Part shown: positions 17,856 through 27,243 of the stretch, piece after piece
Numbering within the stretch: the first letter of the stretch is position 1
Layout: the number at the start of each line of letters is the position of its first letter
Origin: Stappia sp.
GTDB taxonomy: Bacteria; Pseudomonadota; Alphaproteobacteria; Rhizobiales; Stappiaceae
Length of the DNA: 64,000 nucleotides
Assembly (NCBI GenBank): GCA_002722295.1
Contig: PBLF01000009.1
Span: forward strand, 129,768-193,767
Direction: 5' to 3'
The notes under the pieces: generated by a model
Seen by the model: the letters and a program-made list of their open reading frames with translations, nothing else
What the model was told of the DNA's origin: nothing
Database searches by the model: none
Position numbers and translations under genes: made by a program

Positions 17856-19862
17856 ATGGACGGCCTCACCACATCCGACACGCCCGCCACGGAACCCGAC
17901 GCGCCGCGCGACGCCGGCTACCGGGTGCTTGCGCGCAAGTACCGGCCGAGCAGCTTCGAGGATCTCGTCGGTCAGGAACCGATGGTCCAGACGCTGCGCA
18001 ACGCCTTCGAGACCGGACGCATCGCGCAGGCGTGGATGCTGACCGGCGTGCGGGGCGTGGGCAAGACCACGACGGCGCGTATCCTGGCGCGCGGGCTCAA
18101 CTACGAGATCCCCGGCGAGATCGATCGCCCGACGGTCAATCTCGACAGGCTCGGCGTGCATTGTTCCGCGATCATGGACGGACGCCACGTCGACGTGATC
18201 GAGATGGATGCCGCCTCCCACACCGGCATCGACGACATTCGCGAGATCACCGACGCGGCGCGCTACCGGCCGGCTTCCGCGCGCTACAAGGTCTACATCA
18301 TCGACGAGGTGCACATGCTCTCGAAGTCCGCCTTCAACGGACTTCTGAAGACGCTCGAGGAGCCGCCGGAGCATGTGAAGTTCATCTTCGCCACCACCGA
18401 GATCCGCAAGGTGCCGGTAACGGTGCTGTCGCGCTGCCAACGCTTCGACCTGCGCCGCATCGACGCGGAAAAGCTGGTCGGGCTGCTGCGCCGCATCTCG
18501 GAAGCGGAAGGCATCGACATCTCCGACGAGGCCCTGGCACTGGTCGCCCGCGCGGGCGACGGCTCGGCGCGCGATTCCCTGTCGCTGCTCGATCAGGCGA
18601 TTGCCCATGGCACCGGCGCCGGCCACACCCGGATCGACGCGGACACCGTGCGCAACATGCTCGGTCTCGCCGACCGGGCACGGATCATCGACCTGTTCGA
18701 GAAGCTCATGGCGGGCGACGCCGCCGGAGCCATGTCCGAGTTCCGCGACCAGTATGACGTGGGCGCGGATCCCGTCGTGGTGCTCTCGGACCTTGCCGAA
18801 TTCACCCATCTGGTAACCCGGCTCAAGATCCTGCCGGCAGCCGGGGACGAAGCCTCGGTGAGCGAGAGTGAGCGCCGGCGCGGGCGGGAACTGGCGGACA
18901 GGCTTTCCATGCGGCTGCTGTCACGCACCTGGCAGATGCTGCTGAAGGGCATCGCCGAGGTGCAGGCCGCCCCCAAGCCACAGCTTGCGGCCGACATGGT
19001 GCTGGTGCGCATCGCCTATGCCGCCGACCTGCCGGACCCGGAGGAAGCGCTGAAGCTCCTGCGTGGCGGCGGAGCCACCACGCTTGCCGCACAACTGCCC
19101 GCCGGCAGCCCCGCTTCCGCCGGGAGCACCGCACCCGCCGGGGCGCAAGCTCAGGGCCACGCGCCGCAAAGGGACGCGGGCGTTTCCCACACACCCCATC
19201 CCGGCGGCGGCGAGACCATGCAGGCCGGTACGTCGCGCATCGGCAATGCCGCCTCCCCTCCGTCTTCCGTCTCGTCGGCATCGCCGGTCTCCTACCAGGA
19301 GCAGCCGGGGTCCGGCGCGCGACTGCAGGTCGTGGGCGGACGCGATGCCGCCGTTGCGCGCGCCGCGCGGCCGGATGAGGAAGAACGGCCGCAGGTGGCG
19401 GACAACGTGCCCGAGCCGGCGGTGCGCCTCGCATCCCTTGCCGACTGCGCGGCCCTGGCTGCGGAAAAGCGCGATATCCGCCTCAAGGTCGATATCGAGC
19501 GGCACATGCGTCTCGTGAACTTCGAGCCGGGGCGCATCGAGTTCCAGCCCGCCAACGGCGCGGATCAGGATCTCGCCGGACGGCTGGGACGCAAGCTCGG
19601 CGAGTGGACGGGAATGCGCTGGATCGTCAGCGTATCGCGCACGCAGGGACGCCCGACGCTTCACGAGGAGCGAGAGGCGAACCGCCACCAGATGGTGTCC
19701 GATGCCAAGGCCGAGCCTACCGTCGCCGCGCTTCTGTCGGCCTTTCCCGGTGCCAAGGTGGTCGACGTGCGCGTTGCCGCCCTTGAGGACGAGGCCGCCG
19801 GTCTGGACGCTCCCGGTCTTGACACGGACCCCGGCGAGGACGACATCGACCCCGATTTCTGA
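17856..19862 (+). CDS. dnaX: DNA polymerase III subunits gamma/tau
   Basis: Clamp-loader ATPase of the replicative polymerase, 668 residues. It has YRPSSFEDLVGQE near the N-terminus, Walker A GVRGVGKTTTAR, Walker B YIIDEVHMLS and the sensor/SRC motif TVLSRCQRFDLRR. The zinc-module cysteines of the enterobacterial protein are mostly absent here (only GVHCSAIM keeps one), as is usual in alphaproteobacteria. The middle, about residues 400-520, is a proline/alanine-rich linker before the tau C-terminal domain. I saw no slippery A-run that would produce a separate gamma form. It is first in dnaX-ebfC-recR. Confidence 0.96.
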   Translation: MDGLTTSDTPATEPDAPRDAGYRVLARKYRPSSFEDLVGQEPMVQTLRNAFETGRIAQAWMLTGVRGVGKTTTARILARGLNYEIPGEIDRPTVNLDRLGVHCSAIMDGRHVDVIEMDAASHTGIDDIREITDAARYRPASARYKVYIIDEVHMLSKSAFNGLLKTLEEPPEHVKFIFATTEIRKVPVTVLSRCQRFDLRRIDAEKLVGLLRRISEAEGIDISDEALALVARAGDGSARDSLSLLDQAIAHGTGAGHTRIDADTVRNMLGLADRARIIDLFEKLMAGDAAGAMSEFRDQYDVGADPVVVLSDLAEFTHLVTRLKILPAAGDEASVSESERRRGRELADRLSMRLLSRTWQMLLKGIAEVQAAPKPQLAADMVLVRIAYAADLPDPEEALKLLRGGGATTLAAQLPAGSPASAGSTAPAGAQAQGHAPQRDAGVSHTPHPGGGETMQAGTSRIGNAASPPSSVSSASPVSYQEQPGSGARLQVVGGRDAAVARAARPDEEERPQVADNVPEPAVRLASLADCAALAAEKRDIRLKVDIERHMRLVNFEPGRIEFQPANGADQDLAGRLGRKLGEWTGMRWIVSVSRTQGRPTLHEEREANRHQMVSDAKAEPTVAALLSAFPGAKVVDVRVAALEDEAAGLDAPGLDTDPGEDDIDPDF

Positions 19863-19941
19863 GAACGGGCCGCGCCGCATGGTTCGCCGACGGCGCGCCT
19901 AACGGTCCGACACGGCCAGACGGCCAGCATGGAGACGTCCG

Positions 19942-20262
19942 ATGGACATCATGAAGATGATGAAGCAGGCGAAGCAGATGCAGGAGCGCATGGGCTCGCT
20001 GCAGGAAGAGATCGCCGACCTCACCGTGGAAGGCAGCGCCGGCGGCGGCATGGTCAGCGTCACGCTCTCCGGCAAGGGCGAGATGAAGGGGCTGCGGATC
20101 GATCCCTCGCTCGCCAAGGCGGACGAGGTGGAGATCCTCGAGGACCTGATCCTCGCGGCGCATCAGGACGCCAAGACCAAGGCCGAGGCGCTGCTGCAGG
20201 AAAAGACGCAGGAGATGATGGGCGGCCTCGGCCTGCCCCCCGGCTTCAAGATGCCGTTCTGA
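19942..20262 (+). CDS. ebfC: YbaB/EbfC nucleoid-associated protein
   Basis: A 106-residue small DNA-binding protein that forms dimers on DNA; it is nearly always encoded between dnaX and recR, as here. The N-terminus [17 protein letters not shown] is the characteristic amphipathic methionine-rich helix, followed by the beta-sheet region [15 protein letters not shown]. The ATG at 19942 is preceded by GGAGACGTCCG. The recR start follows 7 bases after the stop, so the two are translationally close. Confidence 0.95.
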   Translation: MDIMKMMKQAKQMQERMGSLQEEIADLTVEGSAGGGMVSVTLSGKGEMKGLRIDPSLAKADEVEILEDLILAAHQDAKTKAEALLQEKTQEMMGGLGLPPGFKMPF

Positions 20263-20269
20263 GGATTTC

Positions 20270-20878
20270 ATGGCCAATCGCGCGGTTGCCGGCGCCGAGG
20301 TCGAGAAGCTGATCCAGCTTCTCGCCAGGCTGCCGGGGCTCGGTCCCCGCTCGGCGCGGAGGGCCGCCCTCCATCTCATCAAGAAGAAGGACCAGCTCCT
20401 GATTCCGCTCGCCCAGGCCATGGGCGTCGCGGTGGAGCGCGTGACCGTCTGTTCGACATGCGGCACGGTGGACACCTGCGATCCCTGCACGATCTGCGCC
20501 GACCCGCGCCGTGACGACCACACCGTGGTCGTGGTGGAGGACGTGGCGGATCTCTGGGCGCTGGAGCGGGCCGGAGCCCTCAACTGCCGCTATCACGTGC
20601 TTGGCGGAACGCTGTCGCCACTCGACGGCGTGGGACCGGACGACCTCACCATCGACAAGCTCGTGGAACGTGTGTCGCAGGGCGGCGTCACGGAAGTGGT
20701 GCTGGCGGTCAACGCCACCGTGGAAGGCCAGACGACCGCCCATTTCATCACCGACCGCCTGCGCGGGATGGACGTCAAGGTGACCCGGCTGGCCCACGGC
20801 GTGCCGGTCGGCGGCGAGCTCGACTATCTCGACGAGGGAACGCTCGCCCAGGCGCTCAAGGCCCGTACCTCCTTCTGA
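20270..20878 (+). CDS. recR: Recombination mediator RecR
   Basis: RecR acts with RecF/RecO to load RecA at single-strand gaps. The 202-residue protein has the helix-hairpin-helix [19 protein letters not shown] (about residues 15-33), the zinc finger C-x2-C-x5-C-x2-C seen as [16 protein letters not shown] near 58-73, and a Toprim domain starting [14 protein letters not shown]. The ATG at 20270 is 7 bases past ebfC. Confidence 0.97.
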   Translation: MANRAVAGAEVEKLIQLLARLPGLGPRSARRAALHLIKKKDQLLIPLAQAMGVAVERVTVCSTCGTVDTCDPCTICADPRRDDHTVVVVEDVADLWALERAGALNCRYHVLGGTLSPLDGVGPDDLTIDKLVERVSQGGVTEVVLAVNATVEGQTTAHFITDRLRGMDVKVTRLAHGVPVGGELDYLDEGTLAQALKARTSF

Positions 20879-20966
20879 GGCACCGCCCCTCCCTTGCGCC
20901 CCTTATGCGGCGGCCTCCCGGGATGCTAGGGTGTGACACACCGGTGCCGAACCGCCAGGAGATGCC

Positions 20967-22181
20967 ATGCGCCGCGCCCTGACCCGTCTCGCTCTCGCAA
21001 TGCTGCTTGTCGCGGCAGGTGCCGCTCCGCTCGCGGCGCAACAGGACCTCAATGCGAAGTTCGGCGCGTTTCTGGAAACGACCATCAAGCCGGCGGCACG
21101 CAAGGCCGGCGTGCCCGAGGCCGTTCTCACCCGTGAACTCCACCGGCTGACACCGGACACCCGGCTGCCCGGCCTTGGCAATCCGGACGGTCCCGAGCGC
21201 CCCGCCGCCGTGAACTACCAGGCGGAGTTCCGCGCGCCCGCGGGCTACTTCAAGGCAAGCGCGTTCAAGGCCCATGTGGCGCGCGGCCGCAAGCTCGCCA
21301 AGACACACGCCTCGCTCCTGTTGCGGATCGAGCGCCGCTACGGCGTGCCGGGCCGCATCGTGCTTGCGATCTGGGCAAGGGAATCGGGATATGGCGCGGC
21401 ACGGATCCCGCACGACGCGCTGAGGACCCTGGCCACGCGGGCCTTCATGGGCGACCGGCGCGACTATTTTGCCGGCGAAACAGTTGCCGCGCTGCAGATC
21501 CTGGCGGAAGGCCACATCTCGCGACAGCGGCTGAGAAGCTCCTGGGGCGGTGCGCTCGGCCAGCCGCAGTTCATGCCCTCAAGCTACCTCCGGCTGGCGG
21601 TGGACTTCGACGGTGACGGCAGTCGCGACATCTGGCGTTCCGTGCCCGACACGCTCGCCTCCATCGCCAAATACCTTGCATGGCATGGCTGGGTGAAGGG
21701 ACGCGACTGGGGTTATGAGGCCGTGATCCCGGACTCGGTTTCCTGCACCCGTGAAGGGCCGGACCAAGGACAGCCGGTGTCGGCCTGGGTCGCGGAAGGT
21801 GTCCGCCGCGCCCGCTCGCGGCCCTTCCCGAAACACGAACTGCCTCAGCCGGGCTTCCTGCTGATGCCGGCCGGACGGCTGGGCCCTGCCTTCATCGCCA
21901 CTGACAATTTCTACGTGCTGAAGGCCTACAACGAGTCCGACGCCTATGCGCTGTTCGTCGGCCACCTGGCGGATCGCTACGGCATGGACACCGGCTTCAT
22001 CCAGAGCTGGAAGAAGGCCCCGACGCGCACGCGCGGGGCCGTGCGCGACCTTCAGCTGAAGCTGGAAAAGAAGGGGCACGACGTCGGCGGCGCTGACGGG
22101 CTCATCGGTTTCAAGACCCGCCGAACCCTTGGCCTCGAGCAGGAGCGCGCCGGCCGGCCCGCAACCTGCTGGCTGGAGTAG
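20967..22181 (+). CDS. Lytic murein transglycosylase (MltB-type)
   Basis: A 404-residue periplasmic enzyme that cleaves the MurNAc-GlcNAc bond to a 1,6-anhydro product. A Sec signal peptide ends at about residue 25 (AAPLAAQQ). The SLT/MltB domain has the catalytic glutamate in AIWARESGYGAARIP (about 137-141) and the GALGQPQFMPSSYL segment typical of the family; there is no lipobox. Residues about 345-400 form a peptidoglycan-binding domain ending VGGADGLIGFKTRRTL. It follows recR by 88 bases on the same strand; its own promoter may lie in that gap. Confidence 0.92.
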   Translation: MRRALTRLALAMLLVAAGAAPLAAQQDLNAKFGAFLETTIKPAARKAGVPEAVLTRELHRLTPDTRLPGLGNPDGPERPAAVNYQAEFRAPAGYFKASAFKAHVARGRKLAKTHASLLLRIERRYGVPGRIVLAIWARESGYGAARIPHDALRTLATRAFMGDRRDYFAGETVAALQILAEGHISRQRLRSSWGGALGQPQFMPSSYLRLAVDFDGDGSRDIWRSVPDTLASIAKYLAWHGWVKGRDWGYEAVIPDSVSCTREGPDQGQPVSAWVAEGVRRARSRPFPKHELPQPGFLLMPAGRLGPAFIATDNFYVLKAYNESDAYALFVGHLADRYGMDTGFIQSWKKAPTRTRGAVRDLQLKLEKKGHDVGGADGLIGFKTRRTLGLEQERAGRPATCWLE

Positions 22182-22292
22182 CCGGATTGAGGGCATGAGG
22201 TGGAAGCGGCCGCCCTTGCACGGCAAGCTTGCGCACCACCGCAGGCGCGCTAGGCTGGGTCGTGCAATTTCATATTCGTGAAGAGGTTCACA

Positions 22293-22598
22293 GTGAAAGC
22301 TTTTGATCTCCTGCTCTGCGGCGCGCTCGCCGTATCGGCACTCACTCCGCTTTCAATCGCTCCGGCCGAGGCCGCCCCCGCAAGCGTCAAGCGCGACGAA
22401 TGCCGCAATTTCTTCGACGGCCGATATGCGCGCGAGCGCTCGCCCAAGTCCTTCGCCGTCAGCGCCGACGGCCAGCGCTGCGGAGCCGCTTGGGGTCAAC
22501 TGTCGAAGGACATTTCCCGCAAGCAGGCGCTTGGCTACTGCGCCGCGCAGGTCAAGAAGCATGGCGGCGGCAAGTGCAAGGTGATCGACACCAAGTGA
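22293..22598 (+). CDS. Small exported protein of unknown function
   Basis: A 101-residue protein with a Sec signal peptide (hydrophobic stretch LLLCGALAVSALTPLSIA, cleavage near PAEAAPA). The mature part, about 70 residues, has four cysteines (DECRNF, GQRCGA, LGYCAAQ, GKCKVI), consistent with two disulfides in the periplasm. The GTG at 22293 is preferred over that at 22278 because AAGAGG lies at good spacing. I do not recognise the family. It ends 34 bases before a terminator and converges with another small exported protein gene. Confidence 0.7.
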   Translation: MKAFDLLLCGALAVSALTPLSIAPAEAAPASVKRDECRNFFDGRYARERSPKSFAVSADGQRCGAAWGQLSKDISRKQALGYCAAQVKKHGGGKCKVIDTK

Positions 22599-22631
22599 GC
22601 TGAGCGTTTCCAGGAGCCTTCCGGAACGCAC

Positions 22632-22665
22632 AAAGGTCCGCAGCATGCAGCGGACCTTTTCTTTT
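22632..22665. terminator. Terminator between two small exported protein genes
   Basis: AAAGGTCCGC stem with GCGGACCTTT and an 8-base loop, followed by TTCTTTT on the plus strand. It ends the plus-strand gene and may also serve the convergent minus-strand gene. Confidence 0.8.
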
Positions 22666-22713
22666 GCCAGTCATGCAGGCTGCCGCCGGGCGCCCTGGTA
22701 TCGTCGGCCTTGC

Positions 22714-23097
22714 TCAGCGCTGACGAAGGTGAAGAGTGAAACCGGCACTTGCCGCCCTCAGCATGTAGGAACGGCCGCTCTTGATGACGTAGAACCAGTC
22801 GGTGTGCTTCTTCCGGCCCTCACAGGACCGGTACTCGATCGTCACCAGGCCATAGCGATCGATCGTGTAGCTGTGCGGATCGCTCTTGCCGCAAGCCGGG
22901 CGCGTACCGAAACGGAACTTCCCGTTCTTGAGAAACACGACGCCGGAACGGCGCCAGATCTCCGAGGTAAACCGCTTGCCTGTAAGATAGGCTTTTGCCT
23001 GTTTGCCGTCGAGCATCTGATCGGCGGCCAAGGCCGGCCCCGACACCACGGACGCCAGCAGAAAGGCAGCGGCCAGCATACGACCCGGAAAAAGCAT
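22714..23097 (-). CDS. Exported protein of unknown function
   Basis: A 127-residue protein with a clear Sec signal peptide (MLFPGRMLAAAFLLASVVSG, cleavage after PALAA). The mature domain has two cysteines (TRPACGK, YRSCEGRK) probably forming a disulfide and alternating polar/hydrophobic segments suggesting a small beta-sheet fold (KFRFGTR, GLVTIEYR, WFYVIKSG). The ATG at 23097 follows GGGGGAATTCG. No family recognised. It lies downstream of the yej operon on the same strand but 149 bases away. Confidence 0.65.
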   Translation of the reverse strand: MLFPGRMLAAAFLLASVVSGPALAADQMLDGKQAKAYLTGKRFTSEIWRRSGVVFLKNGKFRFGTRPACGKSDPHSYTIDRYGLVTIEYRSCEGRKKHTDWFYVIKSGRSYMLRAASAGFTLHLRQR

Positions 23098-23246
23098 CGA
23101 ATTCCCCCCAGAGATGCAAATTGCAACCGGCGGGATTAAAGCCGCTGGATGTTCGGCTTTCAACACCAAATCCAGGCATCGTCGCCATCCGTCCAGTCGG
23201 TGGAACAGGCGGCGCCGCACCACGCAAGGACTGCAGGGAGCGCCAC

Positions 23247-24881
23247 CTATTCGCTGACGATGCCCGCGCCGACGGTCTCGAGGCGGAAGGCCGCCGCCAT
23301 GAGCGCCCTTGTGTAGTCGGTCCTCGGTGCATCGAAGATTTCCGCCGCCGGACCGGCCTCGACCACCTTGCCCGCACGCATGACCACCACCTCGTTGGCC
23401 AGCGCACGCACCACCTTGAGGTCGTGCGAGATGAAGAGATACGCCAGCCCGTGCCGCTTCTGCAGATCGCGCAGGAGATCGACCACCTGCGCCTGGACGC
23501 TCATGTCCAGCGCCGAGGTCGGTTCGTCCAGCATGACGAACTTCGGCTGCAGGACCATGGCACGCGCGATGGAAATGCGCTGGCGCTGCCCGCCGGAGAA
23601 CTCGTGCGGATAGCGGAAGCGGGTGTCCGCATCGAGTCCCACCTCCTGCAGGGCGGCGGCGACGCGCTCGTCACGCTGTGACGGGGTGAGATCGCGGTAG
23701 TGCACCTCAAGCCCCTCGCCGACGATGTCGGCGACCGACATGCGCGGACTGAGCGAGCCGAAGGGATCCTGGAAAACGACCTGCATGTCGCGCCTCAGCG
23801 CGCGCATGTCCTTCCAGGACAGCGTGTCGATCTCGTGCGTGCCGAAGCGGATGCGGCCCGTCGAGGAAATCATGCGCAGCAGGGCGAGACCCAGGGTCGT
23901 CTTGCCGGACCCGCTCTCGCCGACGATGCCGAGCGTCTGGCCCTCGCGCACCGTGACGTCGATTCCGTCCACCGCCTTGATGTGGTCCACCGTACGGCGC
24001 AGGAAGCCGCGCTTGACCGGGAACCACACCTTCACGTCCTCGGCCGCGACGACGACGGGGCTCTCCTCGTCGGTCACCGGCGGGCGGCCCTTGGGTTCGG
24101 CGGCGAGGAGATGCTGCGTATAAGGATGTTCCGGGGCCGTGAAGATGCGCTCGACCGGCCCTTCCTCGACGATCCTGCCCTTCGTCATCACGCAGACCCG
24201 ATCGGCGATCTTGCGCACGATGCCCAGGTCATGGGTGATGAACAACATCGCCATGCCCGTGTCGCGCTGGAGATCCTTCAGCAGCTTGAGGATCTGCGCC
24301 TGCACGGTCACGTCGAGCGCGGTGGTCGGCTCGTCGGCGATCAGGAGGTCCGGCTCGTTGGCCAGCGCCATGGCGATCATGACGCGCTGGCGCTGTCCGC
24401 CGGAAAGCTGGTGCGGGTAGCTCTGCAGCCGCGTCTCCGGGTCGCGGATGCCGACCTTGGCAAGCAGGTCGAGAACCCTTGCGCGCGCGGCCTGCTCGCC
24501 CATGCCGCGATGGATCTTCAGGATCTCGGAGATCTGCTTTTCCACCGTGTGCAGCGGATTGAGCGAGGTCATCGGCTCCTGGAAGATCATCGAGATCTCG
24601 TTGCCGCGGATCTTGCGAAGTGCCGCGTCGTCCATGCGCATCACGTCGACACCCTTGAACAGGATCTCGCCGGAGGGATGGGAGGCCGCCGGATAGGGCA
24701 GCAGGCGCACCGCCGACAGCGCGGACACGGACTTGCCCGAGCCGCTCTCGCCCACGATCGCCACCGTCTCGCCGGGCGCGATGTCGAAGGAGATGCGGTC
24801 GACGGCCGTGGTCGTGGCGCCGTTCTGGGTGAAGGCGACGGAGAGATCGCGCACGGACAGAAGGGGGCTGGTCTCGCTCAT
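23247..24881 (-). CDS. yejF: Peptide ABC transporter, fused ATP-binding protein (YejF-like)
   Basis: A 544-residue protein with two complete nucleotide-binding domains in one chain, the YejF/GsiA arrangement. Each half has Walker A (GESGSGKS and GESGSGKT), the ABC signature (LSGGQRQRV and FSGGQRQRI) and Walker B with glutamate ([12 protein letters not shown] and [11 protein letters not shown]). The start [10 protein letters not shown] at 24881 follows GAGGCAGATC and lies 8 bases after yejE ends. It powers import by the YejB/YejE permeases. Confidence 0.93.
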   Translation of the reverse strand: MSETSPLLSVRDLSVAFTQNGATTTAVDRISFDIAPGETVAIVGESGSGKSVSALSAVRLLPYPAASHPSGEILFKGVDVMRMDDAALRKIRGNEISMIFQEPMTSLNPLHTVEKQISEILKIHRGMGEQAARARVLDLLAKVGIRDPETRLQSYPHQLSGGQRQRVMIAMALANEPDLLIADEPTTALDVTVQAQILKLLKDLQRDTGMAMLFITHDLGIVRKIADRVCVMTKGRIVEEGPVERIFTAPEHPYTQHLLAAEPKGRPPVTDEESPVVVAAEDVKVWFPVKRGFLRRTVDHIKAVDGIDVTVREGQTLGIVGESGSGKTTLGLALLRMISSTGRIRFGTHEIDTLSWKDMRALRRDMQVVFQDPFGSLSPRMSVADIVGEGLEVHYRDLTPSQRDERVAAALQEVGLDADTRFRYPHEFSGGQRQRISIARAMVLQPKFVMLDEPTSALDMSVQAQVVDLLRDLQKRHGLAYLFISHDLKVVRALANEVVVMRAGKVVEAGPAAEIFDAPRTDYTRALMAAAFRLETVGAGIVSE

Positions 24882-24889
24882 GATCTGCC

Positions 24890-26062
24890 TCACGTGAAGC
24901 TCTTGCGCGGGTCGAAGGCGTCGCGCACCGCCTCGCCGATGAAGATGAGAAGGCTCAGCATGACCGAGATCACCAGGAAGCCGGTGATGCCGAGCCAGGG
25001 CGCCTGCAGGTTGTTCTTGCCCTGGGCGAGAAGCTCACCCAGCGACGGCGAGCCCGGTGGCAGGCCGAAGCCAAGGAAATCGAGCGCGGTCAGCGTCGAG
25101 ATCGAGCCGTTGAGGATGAAGGGCAGGAAGGTCAGCGTGGCGACCATGGCGTTTGGCAGCAGGTGCCGGCGCATGATGGTGCCGTTGCCCACGCCCAGCG
25201 CACGCGCCGCGGTGACATACTCGAAATTGCGCGCGCGCAGGAATTCCGCCCGGACCACGCCGACCAGCGCGACCCAGGAAAAGGCCAGCAGGATCGTGAA
25301 CAGCGTCCAGAAACCGGGAATCAGCACCGAGGACACGATCAGGATCAGGTAGAGCGTGGGAATCGCCGTCCAGATCTCGATGAAGCGCTGGAAGAGAAGG
25401 TCCGTCCAGCCGCCGTAATAGCCCTGCACAGCTCCCGCCGCGACGCCGATGAAGGACGAGGCGATGGTCAGGGCCAGACCGAAGAGGACCGAGATGCGGA
25501 ACCCGTAGACGAGACGGGCGACCACGTCGCGGCCCTGGTCGTCGGTGCCGAGCCAGTTCCAGTTGCCCATGACGCAGTTGGGATCGGCCACCCCTTCCGG
25601 ATAGCGCACGCAGCGCTGCTCCTTGTCGAGCATCCATGAGGGAGGGGCGGGCGCCGGAACCGGAATCTCGTTGTTGACCGTGCGATAGGAATAGCGGATC
25701 GGCGGCCAGAGCATCCAGCCGTTGTCCGCGATCTCTTCCTGGATGAAGGGATCGCGGTAGTCGGTCACGGCCAGGAAGCCGCCGAACTTCTCCTCCGGAT
25801 AGTCGACGAAGACCGGCGCCAGGATCTCGCCCTTGTAGGACACGAGGATCGGGCGGTCGTTGACCAGGAACTCGGAAAAGAGCGACAGGCCGAAAAGAAC
25901 CAGAAAGATCCAGAGCGACCAGTTGCCGCGCCTGTTGGCGCGGAAGTTGTCGAGCCGGCGCCGGTTGATGGGCGACAGCCATCCGGACGGACGCGGGGAC
26001 ACCGCGGGACCGGCGGCACCGCTTGCGCTCGTCTCTCCCGTCTCGCTGCTGCGGTGGTCCAT
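24890..26062 (-). CDS. yejE: Peptide ABC transporter permease (YejE-like)
   Basis: A 390-residue inner-membrane permease. The long N-terminal cytoplasmic/periplasmic part has LSPINRRRLDNFRANRRG, typical of YejE, then helix 1 and a large periplasmic loop before the binding-protein-dependent transport domain (about residues 180-385). The EAA-loop is seen in ARALGVGNGTIMRRHLLPNA. The ATG at 26062 is preceded by GGGAGGTGTGAGC; the gene starts within 3 bases of the yejB stop, so coupling is likely. Confidence 0.93.
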   Translation of the reverse strand: MDHRSSETGETSASGAAGPAVSPRPSGWLSPINRRRLDNFRANRRGNWSLWIFLVLFGLSLFSEFLVNDRPILVSYKGEILAPVFVDYPEEKFGGFLAVTDYRDPFIQEEIADNGWMLWPPIRYSYRTVNNEIPVPAPAPPSWMLDKEQRCVRYPEGVADPNCVMGNWNWLGTDDQGRDVVARLVYGFRISVLFGLALTIASSFIGVAAGAVQGYYGGWTDLLFQRFIEIWTAIPTLYLILIVSSVLIPGFWTLFTILLAFSWVALVGVVRAEFLRARNFEYVTAARALGVGNGTIMRRHLLPNAMVATLTFLPFILNGSISTLTALDFLGFGLPPGSPSLGELLAQGKNNLQAPWLGITGFLVISVMLSLLIFIGEAVRDAFDPRKSFT

Positions 26063-26064
26063 GC

Positions 26065-27177
26065 TCACACCTCCCGGCTCTCGAAGTCGATCCGGGGATC
26101 GATCCAGGTGTAGGTGAGGTCGGAGATCAGGTTCACGAGCAGTCCCATGAGCGAGAAGATGTAGAGAGTGGCGAAGACGACCGCGTAGTCACGGTTGATG
26201 ACCGCCTCGAAGCCCAGAAGCCCGAGCCCGTCGAGGGAGAAGATCGTCTCGATGAGGAGCGAGCCGGCGAAGAAGGAGGAGATGAACGCCCCGGGAAAGC
26301 CCGCGATGACGATCAGCATGGCATTGCGGAACACGTGCCCGTAAAGCACCTGCCGCTCGCCCAGCCCCTTGGCTCGCGCCGTCTGGACATACTGCTTGCG
26401 GATCTCGTCCAGGAACGAGTTCTTGGTCAGCAGAGTCACCGTCGCGAAGGCCGACAGGACCATGGCGGTCAGCGGCAGGGCAAGGTGCCAGAAGTAGTCG
26501 AGGATCAGCGCCGTCCAGGACAGCTCTTCCCAGTTGTCCGACACGAGGCCGCGCAGGGGAAACCAGTCGAGGAACGACCCGCCCGCGAACAGGACGATCA
26601 GCAGCACGGCAAAGAGGAACCCCGGGATCGCATAGCCAACAACGATGACCGCCGAGGTCCACACGTCGAAACGGCTGCCATCGCTCACCGCCTTGCGAAT
26701 GCCGAGCGGAATCGAGATCGCGTAGGAGATCAGCGTCATCCAGAGGCCGAGCGAAATGGAGACCGGCATCTTCTCCAGGATCAGGTCGAGCACGCCGATG
26801 TCGCGAAAGTAGCTGTCGCCGAAGTCGAAGCGCGCATAGTCCCACAACATGCCGAGAAAGCGCTCGAGCGGCGGCTTGTCGAAGCCGAACTGCTTCTCCA
26901 GATCCTTCACGAACTCCGGGTCGAGCCCCTGCGCGCCGCGATACTTGGAGGTGACGGACGTGTCGCCGCCGGCCTGCGCGCCGCCGCCCGAGCCGCCGAA
27001 ATCACCGCCGCCACCGGAAATGCGTGAGGTGGCGGAAACGTCGGTCCCCTGAAGCTGGGCGATCACCCGCTCCACCGGTCCGCCCGGTGCGAACTGGATG
27101 ATGACGAAATTGATCGCCATGATGCCGATCAGCGTCGGCACGATCAGCAGCAGCCGCCTGAGGATATAGGCACCCAT
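26065..27177 (-). CDS. yejB: Peptide ABC transporter permease (YejB-like)
   Basis: A 370-residue permease with [20 protein letters not shown] as first membrane segment and the transport domain from about residue 135, with EAA-loop [21 protein letters not shown]. Between helix 1 and the domain is a glycine-rich periplasmic insert at about residues 52-74 ([18 protein letters not shown]), low-complexity and probably flexible. It follows the binding-protein gene by 66 bases and precedes yejE. Confidence 0.93.
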   Translation of the reverse strand: MGAYILRRLLLIVPTLIGIMAINFVIIQFAPGGPVERVIAQLQGTDVSATSRISGGGGDFGGSGGGAQAGGDTSVTSKYRGAQGLDPEFVKDLEKQFGFDKPPLERFLGMLWDYARFDFGDSYFRDIGVLDLILEKMPVSISLGLWMTLISYAISIPLGIRKAVSDGSRFDVWTSAVIVVGYAIPGFLFAVLLIVLFAGGSFLDWFPLRGLVSDNWEELSWTALILDYFWHLALPLTAMVLSAFATVTLLTKNSFLDEIRKQYVQTARAKGLGERQVLYGHVFRNAMLIVIAGFPGAFISSFFAGSLLIETIFSLDGLGLLGFEAVINRDYAVVFATLYIFSLMGLLVNLISDLTYTWIDPRIDFESREV

Positions 27178-27243
27178 CGCGTCAGTTGTCCCCGTTGTTG
27201 TCGTTCGGGCGCGGAAGCCCCCGGGTTGCGTCCCTGCGCCGGA

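Noticed and set aside
17856..19862. Programmed frameshift in dnaX for a separate gamma subunit
   Set aside because: No A-rich slippery heptamer with a following hairpin was seen in the expected region.
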